Below are positions 1-11,434 of a stretch of DNA of 64,000 nucleotides, piece by piece. Source of the DNA: Butyriboletus loyo (lineage: Eukaryota > Basidiomycota > Agaricomycetes > Boletales > Boletaceae); assembly GCA_038093515.1 (NCBI GenBank), contig JBBPSI010000137.1:1-64000 (forward strand). Direction: 5' to 3'. The first letter of the stretch is position 1; every line of letters starts with the position of its first letter. Both the position numbers and the translations under genes were made by a program. The notes below the pieces were generated by a model. The model worked only from the letters and a program-made list of their open reading frames with translations, was not told the DNA's origin and searched no databases.

Positions 1-1948
1 AAGGCTAACCAAGTTAGATACTGTCGCTCACAATCTCGACGACCAGCTCGTCGATAACGCTGCGAGGAGAACAACTTAGTCCAATCGACGCACTGACTCC
101 TCCCAGCCCTCGTCAAATTGCAAAGCCTGATGGGGCGTAAATCACCTCGGCTCTGATCTGACCGTGGCAGAACATGAAGGGTGCTCGTAGTGGCGTCAAC
201 CCCACGAGTCCAGTAACGCCAGTGTCCTTCAATGTGTAGACAGCTTGAATGAGGGAGTTGTCCCGAAGCGACACCTTTAAACGAATCTTGGAGTTGGCAT
301 ACGATCACCCCGCTCGGAACCAACATTGAGTACTTTCAAGTGAGGCCGAGGGCATACACGGTGAACAAATGCTAGAGGACGTTGACTTGGTAAGACAAAA
401 GTTTGCGGAAAGGTTGAAGGTAACGATTATAGGCCTCTGATCACGAAGTTTTAGGTCTGGTTTGGGGAGACTAGGTTGAAAGTACCCACGGCGGCTAACT
501 CAGCTGATAGTACCACTGGCCAGTGGCATTGAATTTCAGACGGTCCAACGCGAAAACCACCGCCTCACAGTACTCAGTGGTGTCCCGTAAACCAACTAAT
601 TTTTACGGCGGTCATGCATCGATGCTTGTGAACCTCAACGAACTGATTCCAATTGGCATGTCAGACAAAGCAAGATCGACCACCGACCGTCGAAACTCTT
701 CGCGGTCCAGGCGCGGTGAGGAATTGCTTAGAAGCGTGGCGAGCATACTGAGAACTTGAAGCAGATTGAATCGGAATGATTCAGGGTACTGATAGAAGCT
801 TCCATGAGTGCCGTCTTGTCGTTTTTGCCAATTTTAGATGGACAGGGTCTGATTCCTCTCACAGATCGAGGCAGACTGACACCCGTGCCGTCTTCGATGA
901 GAAAAGGCGTCCCAACTTTTTGTATTGACGGGAACGTCCATCTCGGCATGCAGACACGCGAAACAATCGTATCGGTGATTCAGCTGCACCACGGTGTTGT
1001 AGCCAGATACGTCCACACTCCAACCACTATTGTATGCTGTTAGAATGGGTCTAGTTTATATGCGTGGAACAGACCTATTGACAAACATTTTGTCCAATCC
1101 AGACATATCGCGTGCTCCTGGCCCGAAATTAGCAGTTCCCAATTGACAGTCGCTTTCAGGTCAGTGCCCGAGCAACGATTGTGTGCATGGACTGGACATG
1201 AGGGGATGGAAGAATCGCCCGAACAACTGACACTGACAGATATAATTCACGATATCTCATCTAATCCGTTTTCGCTCAATTCAGATAACTTGCGGCTTGC
1301 TGTGGGGCTTTTTGGACCAGTTCGGATTTCCTTCTGATGAGCTGGTTCGGTGAGTACCCACTGTATTCACAAGATGCCCACCAGTCTTGGATACCGCAGC
1401 AATTGGATCCTTTAGAAATTAGGTGTCCTTGCCGGCAAGGCTGGTGAATTGCACCCGTGCGATCATTTCCCATCCATCGTTGTCACCAACCAACTTCATC
1501 CATTTACACCACTCCAGTTTCAAATAATTCATCCCTTGTACTTTTCAATAAGACAGAAGAAAATGGTACCATCACGCGATCCCGGTCAATTATCGCACTG
1601 CCAATGGTTGCTTCACCAACGATTTGGCGCGCGGTTCCGCCAACCATAGTCCAACATACGATGTTGACACTACTCTCCACGGAATGAATGGAGACCTGGC
1701 AGTCCGAGCGTCACGCCCTTCATTGGCAAGGCGGCTCCTCTAAGGTGCTGGCACCAGTGGGTTGCAAGCCCTATATAAAATCTGATATCAAAGCACATTA
1801 TTCCACCAGCAAACCCTCTCTCGACATCGTGAACACGAAATATCTTGATCATGATCAACCCAGGCGAATACAACCAGGATTGGTCGTCCGATGTACGTCT
1901 TCTTCTCCACATGGCCTCAACCCGACTCAACATACAATCCCTTAGGAT
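1..1948. other. no recognisable gene
   Basis: Both strands contain only short open frames with no recognisable domain, no convincing run of splice-compatible exons and no RNA gene that I can see. The last few hundred bases may hold upstream exons or the promoter of the zinc-finger gene that begins at 1949. Confidence 0.5.
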
Positions 1949-2287
1949 ATGCTCCTGTTCAACAAGTATATTATTGACGAAAAGGAGGTCATCTGCCATT
2001 GGGTAGACAACGGCACAATCTGTAACGGCACGGTGAAGGGAAAAGACTTCAAGGTCCACCTACATCATAACCACGGAGTCACATCCGAGTCACAGATGTA
2101 TCCGTGTCGCTGGCATGGGTGCTCTGACAAGCCCATGAAGCGGTCGAGCCTCGAGCGACACATGCGTGAACGTCACGTCCCCGTGAAATGGGCGTGCCCC
2201 CACTGCTCCCAAACGTTCACGAGGGACGCTACACTGACGGACCATATTGGTCGGAACCATGGACATCCTGCACTGGCGCACGCATAA
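1949..2287 (+). CDS. small C2H2 zinc-finger protein
   Basis: The 112-residue frame carries three zinc-binding motifs. The first is degenerate, with two cysteines around residues 17 and 25 and a pair of histidines near HLHHNHG. The second is regular: C-x4-C-x12-H-x4-H, starting at CRWHGC. The third is C-x2-C-x12-H-x4-H, starting at CPHC. Order and spacing match the larger gene at 3386-4435, so the two are probably tandem paralogs. Such proteins usually bind DNA in the nucleus, but no target can be read from the sequence. The start used is the first ATG of the frame. A longer protein with upstream exons is possible because the paralog has a long N-terminal region that this one lacks. Confidence 0.55.
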   Translation: MLLFNKYIIDEKEVICHWVDNGTICNGTVKGKDFKVHLHHNHGVTSESQMYPCRWHGCSDKPMKRSSLERHMRERHVPVKWACPHCSQTFTRDATLTDHIGRNHGHPALAHA

Positions 2288-3385
2288 CTTCTTGTAAGTG
2301 TGTAACTACCCACACGCGCCGATAGATAGATATCTCACAACGAATTCCAGGTTATCAATTCATGTTCTTCTTTCCCGCACCGAGCCTCTCCGCGGAAGCC
2401 CTTCAAACCATACTACACCTTCCTGATAATTCAATATTTACCTCTTCTTAGTCTACTTTACCTCTCTAATCCTGGACAGTCATCGTGTTGTTCGCATTCG
2501 ATATGATACTGGACCTGTGGCGCTGTACGTTCCAATTTTATAATTAATCGCGTAATTTGCCCTCCACAACAATTGCAGCTCAAGGCTTCGGTCATTCCAG
2601 CTCAGACTCCGTACGATGCGCACTAAGTGAGGTCTGTCTGGGCGATGGCTGCACTTGGCCGTGCGGTACCAGAATGGCCGGTCATTTTCATGGATTTCGC
2701 ACGGTTCTCATGCACTTGTTGGCAGTTTGGTGATTGCCATGATGTTGGAAAACGATCATGCCAACGTTACATAGGGATTTCGATCCTTGCCAATTGATCC
2801 GCCCTCCATCCATACGTAAAAAAGTAAGTTACCTGCACTGAAACATGCCGTCGTGCCTCGTGGACCTTGGCTTGTTGGCAAACGGCAGCTGAGCTGGCAA
2901 CGGCAAAACACAACGTTTTTGATTCTCCCCGTCTGTCCATGTACATTGTTCAGCTTTCCAGCCAATCCACGTTCCATTGATTGCAACTATTCATGTTCGC
3001 CTCCCACAGCAACTGCAGATACCGCGGATATACGGAACGGTCTGCCATAACCGGGGGTTGGCAGGCTGGGTAGAGTTCCAAAGTAGTGGTGATGAAGCCG
3101 TTTGCTTCCCTCGGTTATTTCCACCCATTCCAATGAGTGGCCCTGTCTGAGACACATTGCCAACCTTCCAACGTTGACAGCACGGATAGGATTAACGCTA
3201 ACGCTGAGCCCCTTGTGGGCCAAACGTCCCCTCGGACCCAGTGGTCCATTGGCAGGGCGGCCGGATAGTTTTGCAGAGTCATGTTCCAGTGAAGGGTTCT
3301 CAGAAGGTGAGCTTCTGGATAAAAGGTAGGATGTTTATACTTCACTGGCACACACGCAATTCATTCACAGCAGAGCCCTATAACA
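2288..3385. other. intergenic, nothing recognised
   Basis: About 1.1 kb between the two zinc-finger genes. Open frames here are short and overlap on both strands. It presumably includes the 3' end of the first gene and the promoter of the second. Confidence 0.5.
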
Positions 3386-4435
3386 ATGTTGGGTCCCTTC
3401 TTCAATGAGCAGGCTTGCTTCACCAGTCATGCTTCCGCCGATGAGGTTATTCCTGAATGTTCTCGGCAAGTCTTGGATCGGAATTCTCGCCGAAACTTGA
3501 TTTTTACTGGGGTAGCCACTACCGTTGCAGTGCCTGGCCTACCGAGTGTACAACTGACTGGCTAATGGATGCGTCATGCATAACTCGTGGTAATTTGCTT
3601 GATATTCTATCTGCTTCTCGAGTATTGACAGCTTCCGGTGTTAGATATTGCCTGTCATCCATGGATACCTCTTGAGAATTCACTGGGCTTGTATGGGGTG
3701 TGCGGGCCCGAGTCTGTTTGGTCTGCAAATGGACTTGCTTGTCCAGCCCCAACAAGTACATCAAGTCGGACCGACATAGAGTTCTCTAGCACCTTGTTTT
3801 CGCACCAGCTTCCCCCCCTTAACAGCGCGGTGGATTTTTGGCAATTATCTCCTCTCCACCACCCGTTCGTCCACGAAGAGGCAGCGCTCGATAGAGCTGG
3901 GGAGACTCTCATTCCGCACTCGGTCCCCACTGTACCACTACCTGAGTGGTATCCCACCCCGAAACCGGCCACTCGTTCACTGAACAAACACGTCAGCGCG
4001 TCCCGACTTGTAGCTCAATCCGTCTCTCCTCGCCCACGGCGCACACCCTATCCACTCGGTGCCGACTTCAGAAAACGGACCGATCTGCCCACCTCCGTCT
4101 ATCTATGCCAATGGTTCGACGGAGCCGGAAGATGCGGCGCCCCCCTGACAGGCACCAAGAGTGCGATCACGCAGCATTTGCAGGAAGTACACACGATCCG
4201 ACTCAAAGCGGACAAGACGACCCACGTCTGTCTCTGGAACGAGTGCCACAAACCGATGCGCGGGGAAAGCATTGCACGTCATATTCTTACCGTTCACATG
4301 CAGGACAAGGTGCCCTGCCCACGGTGTGGGTCGCGTTTTGCGCGTGTAGACTCTATGCAGAGGCACCAAAGGACGTGTCTGTCCAAGGAAGGGTACACAT
4401 CTGACGCCTGCAATGACCCCGTTTTCGATACGTAG
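3386..4435 (+). CDS. C2H2 zinc-finger protein, likely two exons
   Basis: The solid part is the frame from 3632 to the stop at 4435. It ends in three zinc-binding motifs: CQWFDGAGRC with its H-x4-H pair, CLWNEC (C-x4-C-x12-H-x4-H) and CPRC (C-x2-C-x12-H with a final Cys instead of His). The region before the fingers is rich in Pro, Ser and Thr and has no recognisable domain, as is common in fungal zinc-finger regulators. The frame has a stop just before 3632 and no good ATG there. I therefore propose a first exon at 3386-3511 (ATG, 42 codons) joined by an intron 3512-3631 (GTAGCC...GACAG), giving 309 residues. That first exon is inference. The finger layout matches the small gene at 1949, which suggests a tandem duplication. 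A DNA-binding nuclear role is likely; the target is unknown. Confidence 0.6.
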
Positions 4436-4719
4436 ACTTTGCGAACGTATCGAATCTTGGTACTTGGGAGTTCCATACTTCTTGGTTGGGCGCTTTGGGT
4501 TGACTTTGGCGACAGTATTGATTTCTTGCTAGCACCTTCCCATTTTTCTACTGTAATAGTCGCAACTGGATTTGCATTCTTGCTGCTGGTACTTATAGGC
4601 TCGGTCCTTCATATGAATAATGTTGTACACATGGTGTTTACCATCATCGCTATATATCAAGTACAGATAGAATGCGTGAAGCAGTCCCGCCAACGACTCT
4701 TGCGACCGCTGTGCTGCTA

Positions 4720-7700
4720 TTAGTTTCTTCCTGGATACCTGACTTTGCCCCGGAGCACTTCCATGAGCAATCCCACTGCGGAACCCTCTTTATCCCCCTG
4801 CCTTTCCTTCTTGCTCTTATCTCTCTCCCCTCCGTGCATAAGAGTAGACCGTCTCCCCTCGGTACTGCTCCCTTCCACATCTTGGCGGGCACGTGCAAAC
4901 ACTGGCGCAGTCTGCAATGCAACGGCAGGCATCGAGAACCGTTTCCTCCGTCTCGCCGTGTCTTCTTTCGGAAGCACACCCTCGTCCGCTGGGGCGTGCC
5001 GAGTCAGTCCCACACCCTCTCGTGAATCACCGTCACAAAACGCAGGCACAGGAAATTCCTCTCCAGAGCGATCGCGTGGGTGAGTCTCGGTTCCAATCTC
5101 ACCCTCGCCTTCTTCCCCTTCCCCTTCCCCCTCCCTCACGGCACCCAGACCAGCCCCAGGGGCGCTCGAGATCGATGAGGGTATGCTAAATCCTCGCTCG
5201 TGCAGGGTGAAATCCTCGAGAATGTCGTGATAACTCCGTGGACGCGATGAAGATGGGCGTACCCGTATCGGACGCGTCAGGACATATTCATGGTCCTCTT
5301 GACGGATGTCTGGGTTCACACTCCCGTTTGATGCATCCTCGACATGCAGGGCGGGCAGTGGAGAAGGCGGTTTTGGCTCCGTATCCCCAGAAGAGATACG
5401 AGGGAGATGCACGATACGCCTCGAAGGACTGCTCGTGGCACTCCCGGGGACCCCATGTACCTGAGTATCCTTCAGAGGGCTGCCCGGTTTTGTAGGGCTC
5501 GTACTAAGACGTGATTTTCGGGAAGGGCTGGCGCTGAGTGCCACTCGCGAGGAACTCCGGCTCAGCGCACCCACACCAGGACTAAGGTTCATCGCCATCA
5601 GAGCTTCGCCGACGTCCTTTCCAACTGCTTGACGAGATGGGATAGATAACCACGGTTGAATGTCGCGGATCGCGTCAGGGTCTTCGTCGGCTTGAGGCGT
5701 GGATGGCCCATCTGATGGTGTCCGGCTAGAAGATGGTTGCGTTGTAGATGATGCGGGAGAGAATGGTTCAAGACCAGTTTGGGAGGGTACGATGAGCGGG
5801 AATGCTGCTTCGTAACACTCTTCGCAAGCACGGGCAGATTTCGACTTCTGTCTCTTGTGTGCGTCACCATCGTCTTGAGTTATGTAAAATATCTTTTGGA
5901 GACTTCAGTTAGCGTTCCCGTGCATGGGGGTTAAATTCCAAGACAATGCCTACCTTTCCAGAACACGCAGCACAGACGACACCCCCACAAAGTCTACAAT
6001 GATGTTTCCTTCTCCAAGCACCACCACCTCCCACTCTTTTTCCAGCTTGGTGCCTCTCGTCTCCGTCTCGTTCGATTTCCGATTTCTGCTTTCCATCAGA
6101 TCCACCGGCATTTCCCTTTGCAAACCCCCACCCAAAAACGTCACCTAACCTCAGGTCTAAAACGAATCCAAATGGTTGTCCACACCTCATGCACGCATCC
6201 GTCCTTGCATCCGGAATCCAGACAGGCGGAAGAAAATTATCCAACTCTGCACGACGAGGGCGGGAGCGGGAGGTCCCGGCCAATGACATACCTGCCGGCG
6301 GATTTGCGAGAAATATTTCATTTCCATCTCCAGTTTCTTCGGACTTTCGTGTATAGTCAATATTGTCGCTCTCACTCGCAAACGCGCGTAGGGCACGTCT
6401 GAGATGGACACCCGAGGTGCTGGCTGAGAGGGTCGAGTCGGGATTCGACAACGCAAGCGCCGCTAGACGCCCAGCGCGTGCAGTACGGATGGCGTCTACC
6501 CAGGAGCTGAGACTGTTAGCCTCCTCCGCGTTGGACGGGGATGAACCTTGATGGATAGGCACATGAGGGCTGATGGACACGAGGAAAGAGCAGTACTTAC
6601 CATGATGCAAGGCAAATGATCCCTCCGGGCTTAACACTTCGACCCTCGCCTCACCCCCACCTCCAGGTCCTACACCGCTTGGCCGATCGACGACCATAAC
6701 GACCTCCATGTCAACAAGACTCATGTGACCCCTGCACCACCACTTCTCTTCATCGTTCCCACCGAGCGCGTTTATCGACACCCTCCTTTTACGGGGGCTC
6801 TGGCCCCCTCCATCAGGAACGAGGATGCCCATAGCTGTTTCTTCGCGTTCGAGCCATAATAAGTAATCACTGAGTAGCAAGAACTCAAACGGCTTTCGTC
6901 CGGCTCCCTCGCCTTCGCCACCTGATCGTATCAGCGTACCACGCTTGATAAGTTGCCTTCCCGGCGCAACAAGTGGGGTAAGTACAGGGGGCAGGTCGCG
7001 AGTGTTGCGTTGCAAGGATATCAACGCGAGTGTTTGTGCATGAGCAGCGAGCGACGTGTTGAGAGAGATAGTGACTGTCCGTAAAACCAGTCAATTATAT
7101 GCATGCCGAAATTACGAATTCGGAAGCCTACTTTTCTCAACCAGCCCTCGAGCTTCTTGTAGCTTCTCCCATTCAGGATCTTCAGGATCGGTGGAATCGA
7201 GTAGGTCTTTGAGCAGCAAGAGGTATCGCGGACACCGTTGTACGGGTGTGAGAAGGTAATCTGCCAACCTAAGATGTGCGCATACAGGGTGAGATTCCTG
7301 GGCTCGCAAGAAGGCTGCAAAGGCTGGATTTGGTGTAGAAGACTGTGAGAGCGAGGTCAGAAAGGCTAATGTGGTAGGAAAGGCCGTGATGAATGGGGCA
7401 TATAAAGAAAGATATGGAAAATGCGTAAGAAGCAGGGACGAAATCGGGGTATTGTGGTTAGACGTTGGCGTGGACGGGTGGAGACGTTTAGACAAGGCAA
7501 AGAAGAATGCATGATGAAAATTCCAGATGTCGATAAAGTTTGAGAAAAGTGTCGTTATTTCGTTTCGTGTCAACAGCGGCTTGGATGTATCCAATGATCG
7601 AAGGATAGGCGTTAGAAAATGCTAACCGAAATGAACGGTCAATCAATCGGAACGGCAGGTACATACACACATTGTAAATGAGATCAAGACCATCAAGGTA

Positions 7701-8027
7701 GGATTTCTCAGTAGTATAGAACTCTGAAGTTATTTTGGACCGCTTTGTCTGTCTGTCGTCATCAGCCTGTGTTCGTCTATGTGACCTTGTAGACGGGTTA
7801 AGCGACCTGCGCTTTGGCCGACGGTGCTGGTGCACGACCGATTCTTCTGCGAGTGAGTCGAACGAAGCGAGACTTGCGACTGACTGTCTGTGGGCGGCGA
7901 GGGCGGGACTGGGGGTAGTTGGGAGAGAGATGCGGCGAAAAGGAAGGTGAGGGACAGGGAGCGGTGAGATGGATACTGACTCTGACGCTGGGAACGAAAC
8001 GAGATGGGTTGGGTTTCCCGACGACAT
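4720..8027 (-). CDS. FYVE-RhoGEF-PH protein (Don1/FGD-like Cdc42 exchange factor)
   Basis: Five exons give an unbroken frame of 1028 residues: 8027-7671, 7621-7132, 7074-6601, 6546-5954, 5892-4720. In order, the protein has a Ser/Arg-rich N-terminus and a Dbl-homology domain (about residues 95-285, starting KRSKITSEFYTTEKSYLDG and including LRLADYLLTPVQRCPRYLLL). A PH domain follows (about 300-465, ending near SSWVDAIRTARAG), then a FYVE zinc finger (about 560-665) with CMRCG, RRKHHCRLCGG, CAAC and ACEEC. The FYVE finger carries an insert of about 50 residues between its first and second cysteine pairs. The C-terminal 350 residues are low complexity, with a Gly/Glu run near 5110. DH-PH modules load Rho-family GTPases with GTP, and FYVE domains bind PI3P on endosomes. 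This domain set matches fungal Don1-type Cdc42 activators. The start is the first ATG of the DH-containing frame; an extra upstream exon cannot be excluded. Confidence 0.85.
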
Positions 8028-8304
8028 CGCCAGCGACGGTGGCGACAGTACTTGGAATCGCAGTTGAGAACGACAACCTTCTTGGGGACGACGAAGCCTC
8101 GCAGGATGGTGTGGGGTGTTGCGGAGTCAGCGGGCCGAGTCTCAGACTAGTAATACTAAGTATCATCTCTCACTAATCCAAAAAAGGAAAGTACCCTGTC
8201 TGGCAGTCGGTTTATAGGCCAAACTGGTCACAGTAGGAAAAAACAAAAAAACCTACATAGGGAGTCGAAACCATAAATCAACTGTGGGGCGTGCAAGGTA
8301 TGTT

Positions 8305-8309
8305 AAAAA
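8305..8309 (-). terminator. RNA polymerase III T-run after tRNA-Ile
   Basis: Five consecutive T on the minus strand lie 4 bases beyond the 3' end of the tRNA at 8314-8387, as expected for a Pol III terminator. The degenerate tRNA copy at 8626 has no such run. Confidence 0.7.
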
Positions 8310-8313
8310 TGTA

Positions 8314-8387
8314 TGGCCAACGTGGGGATCGAACCCAAGACCTTCGCGTTATTAGCACGACGCTCTAACCAACTGAGCTAGTCGGCC
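8314..8387 (-). tRNA. tRNA-Ile (anticodon AAU)
   Basis: The 74-base minus-strand sequence folds as a full cloverleaf. The acceptor arm GGCCGAC pairs with GTTGGCC (one G-T) and has discriminator A. The D arm is GCTC...GAGC. The anticodon arm TCGTG-CTAATAA-CGCGA has anticodon AAT. The T arm loop is TTCGATC. U8 and A14 are present, there is no intron and CCA is not encoded. The T stem has one mismatch at its base (T49-C65). A T-run follows directly. The A and B box consensus sequences are intact, so this copy should be transcribed. Confidence 0.95.
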
Positions 8388-8625
8388 AATGCGCTCTAGA
8401 TTCGATCGGAGGACGATCAATGCTCTACTGAAAATGGGAAATGAAACAAAAAAAATCGCCGCTACATGGAACCTATGTACTAGGAGGGGCCGAACCCAGA
8501 GTTATTCGATCGGGCAATAGATCGCAGGTTCGAAAGAACAAGCAGATAAAATGTATCTTACATCGACAGCTTTATGGAGACTGAGTTGGCCAGGCTCGCT
8601 CCATGTAGCTTGGTCGATGTAAGTA

Positions 8626-8699
8626 TGGCCAACTTGGGGATCGAACCCAAGACATTCGCGCTATCAGCACGACACTCAAACCAACCGAGCCTGTCAGCC
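8626..8699 (-). pseudogene. decayed tRNA-Ile-like copy
   Basis: A second 74-base stretch on the same strand is about 85% identical to the tRNA-Ile at 8314-8387. Its acceptor and T stems still pair (the T stem pairs better than in the intact copy). The anticodon loop is now CTGATAG, reading GAT. Position 8 is A instead of T and position 14 is G instead of A, so the conserved U8-A14 contact is lost. The D stem has a G-T pair, and no T-run follows. This looks like a duplicated tRNA in decay. A functional tRNA-Ile(GAU) is less likely, since eukaryotic cytosolic tRNA-Ile uses AAU and UAU. Confidence 0.75.
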
Positions 8700-9012
8700 A
8701 GTAAACACGTGTGGTTGTTTGCTATGTTATGGCTATCATAACCCATGCTGGTCTGGATTCTATGAACATTGAGACATTGAGACTAATGATGATGATTGAG
8801 TGGGAACATTGCTGTTGACTGTGCGACGTGTTCTTCATCCTCATCACAATTCACAAAAATAGCGGGCGGAAGCCCAACGCTTGCGGATCGCGGGGTTGTT
8901 CGCCTGATAGAGTCGACTCGCTCCCATTATCATTCTGTGGCGAGGCGGGGAGATGCATTGCACACATTCAACTCTTCCGGTCGTCGAGAGTAGCTTGTGG
9001 TCGTATATCTTG

Positions 9013-10726
9013 ATGATCGTGTCCTTTCGTCTCCATCTCCTTTCCCTGAGCGTCGGATTCGCACGATGCCGGGACTTGTCTGTGCCTTCAACATGGCGGG
9101 TTCGTGGCAAGTCACAACGTTCTTGATCACCTGTTGTACTCACAAATCCTTTTGTAGGAGCCTGAAAACAAATATACCCTTGCAGAGCGAGTTGCAGCCT
9201 CACAGAATGCTATCGACAGCCTCCTCCCCGAGCTGAATGAAACTATCGGATACTTCAATGGTGAGCCCATTTCCATGTATCGCCCGTCGAACTCATACCG
9301 AGTCCTGCTATCATGAGACCTGGGTTATTGGCAAAGTGGAAATGTCCTCTCTGCCATGGCTAATCAGGACCACATCACGCATCTACCTTCAAACCAACCT
9401 GTTGTGACCACATATCTAAATAAGGTTTTCTCTCTCTACCCAAATTATTCAACATTGTATAACGACGATGCATTATGGTGGGCGACGGCTGCGTACTACG
9501 CCTATCGTGCATATGGCGACGAGAATTTACTCAGCCACGCTGTACAAACATGGGAGCATATTAAGACCTTGCGAGTAGATGGCATCCAGTTCCCATCAAT
9601 TATTATTAACTGAATGGGCCCACAGCCAGATATCGGAAGAGGATGCACAGCGCAGCAGTATACCCACCAAGAGCTTTCCAATTATGGGGTCATGCGAAGG
9701 CAGAACCATGGCTGGAGGTGTCTTTTGGGTGAGCCAGAGCCTGCGAAAGATGTGCAGTACACGGATACTGAAATATAAATTAATAGCGACCTGTGCCTAT
9801 CGATACAGAAGTCAATTCTGTCACAACAGGGTAAATCGGGATTCTTCACCTGCAAATGATGACCGTTCTAATGTCCTACCAAATAGATCTTTCCTAACGT
9901 GCGTATTGTAACAACTACATGAGCAGTGTAGGAACGATTGCCTTCATCCTAGGTTGTCCGCATACCTTGCCGAGCTGACTCACAACTCGACGTACACCGA
10001 TTCCGCCATTGCAGCTGCAGCTTGGATGCAGACTCTCAACATGAATGATGATGGTCTCGCGCTCGACACTATCGCTGCAAATAACTGTTCACGATCACCA
10101 GCCACTGAATTGTTTACGTATAATAGCGGAAAGCTAATCGAGGGATTGAGCGTGCTTTCTGACGTCACCGGTGATGAAAGCTGGCAAAACTTGTGAGTGG
10201 TGAGGAGGTCGGTAAAGCACGGGATCATGACTTTGTCGGTTTCACAGCATGTTGAACACCACTGCTGTTGTCCTCTACACTACAGCATGGCAGGGTACCA
10301 ATGGTGTAATCACAGAAGGTGGAGTCACAGAAGAGGATAGTGACATTGTCGGGTTCAAGAGTAGGTACTTTTTCAATTTGCATCGTTCGATACCATGACA
10401 CGACTGGACGATAGGCATCTTGATTCGTGCCTTGCATGAAGCATGGTCACGGAATCCGGATGATGCGCAGCTACGAGACATCATTCGAAGCTACATCAAC
10501 GTACAGGTACGTGTTCAACCACTGCCAGCTGTGTGCCTTGTACGCGATTTGACACCTCACTGGATAGTACAATGCGCTCATGGAACTCGCATCGACGCAA
10601 TACGAAGATACGATGTGGTATTCGGCTGCATGGGCGGGTCCGCAGCCTACCAGGTACACTGCATGGGGACAGCTCGCTGCCCTGGACGTGTTGTTCTCGA
10701 GTATTGATGTTAATCCTGTGACTTGA
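9013..10726 (+). CDS. secreted GH76-like glycoside hydrolase (alpha-mannanase family)
   Basis: Nine exons give 397 residues: 9013-9099, 9158-9260, 9318-9574, 9630-9728, 9787-9830, 9953-10192, 10248-10360, 10415-10506, 10568-10726. The protein begins with a signal peptide (MIVSFRLHLLSLSVGFARC), followed by DLSVPSTWR. The DLGYWQSGNVLSAMANQDH and NDDALWWATAAYYAYRA segments resemble the (alpha/alpha)6 barrel of GH76-like proteins, whose catalytic acids are a neighbouring Asp pair, here in NDDALWW. It probably acts outside the cell on mannan-type glycans. One junction is doubtful. Homology suggests TTG-VGTIAFIL runs directly into LSAYLAEL, but that reading is out of frame by one base near 9952. 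My model avoids it with the acceptor at 9951-9952. The gene could therefore carry a frameshift. No Ser/Thr tail or GPI signal follows the barrel. Confidence 0.75.
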
Positions 10727-11434
10727 GTATCGACTTCGCATGCTCATTCTGCACACACATGCTGACGTCCGAGGAAAGTATCAAGCGAGCCACTAAAAAA
10801 AACAGTCCGAGCGAGAGGAAAAGGGGCTTGAAGGTAAAGAAAGACAGAAAACTGCGAATGTCACCGGCGCTTAGACCCTCCCATCGAATCGATGAAAGAA
10901 TCCACGTTACCTCGGAGGGCTGGAATTTCAATAGTAGGGCACGCCAGACACGCTTATGAACAACGTCGAGGAAGCAAAGTCTGGAAGTTCAACAAAGCCA
11001 GGTAGAATTGGCTGCTACGCGGCATCATCCGGTCGAAGCAGGCTGTACGCTCAAAGTTTCTCGTTATCATTCAACGTCTCGTTCAGGGTTATGCAGGTAC
11101 CCGGGAATTGTGTCCCACTTGTGATCAAATACCTGGCTGGCATCAGTGACGACACTCAGTTTGGTTACAGAAACTGATTGGGGAGTGGTATCTCAACCTC
11201 CGACTCAGAAACATCACTGCAAAGTGCTCAGGTGCTCAGCCATTCGACGACCTAGTGCTAAGGTCGGGTCCACGACCAACCAACAACCAAACACATCGCG
11301 AGCCCTATCTATCCTCCATGCGCTCAACAAGAGCAGCTGAAGCTATGACTTAAACTGATATCATGGCCCACAGGCATAGTATTGAGAACTCTTTAAGACG
11401 ATGTACCAGGTACACGGAAATACGTGATTGGTGG
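10727..11434. other. intergenic between convergent genes
   Basis: About 0.7 kb between the 3' ends of the GH76-like gene (+) and HEM1 (-). A purine-rich stretch lies near 10790-10850. I see no gene or RNA here. Confidence 0.5.

Noticed and set aside
4439..4723. Hydrophobic 94-codon plus-strand frame resembling a small membrane protein
   Set aside because: It has no ATG at its start, sits in the 3' region between two convergent genes, and lacks any recognisable family.
8464..8540. tRNA-like pieces (GGGGCCGAACCC and GCAGGTTCGAA) between the two tRNA-Ile copies
   Set aside because: No cloverleaf can be drawn and arms are on different strands; at most scrambled relics.
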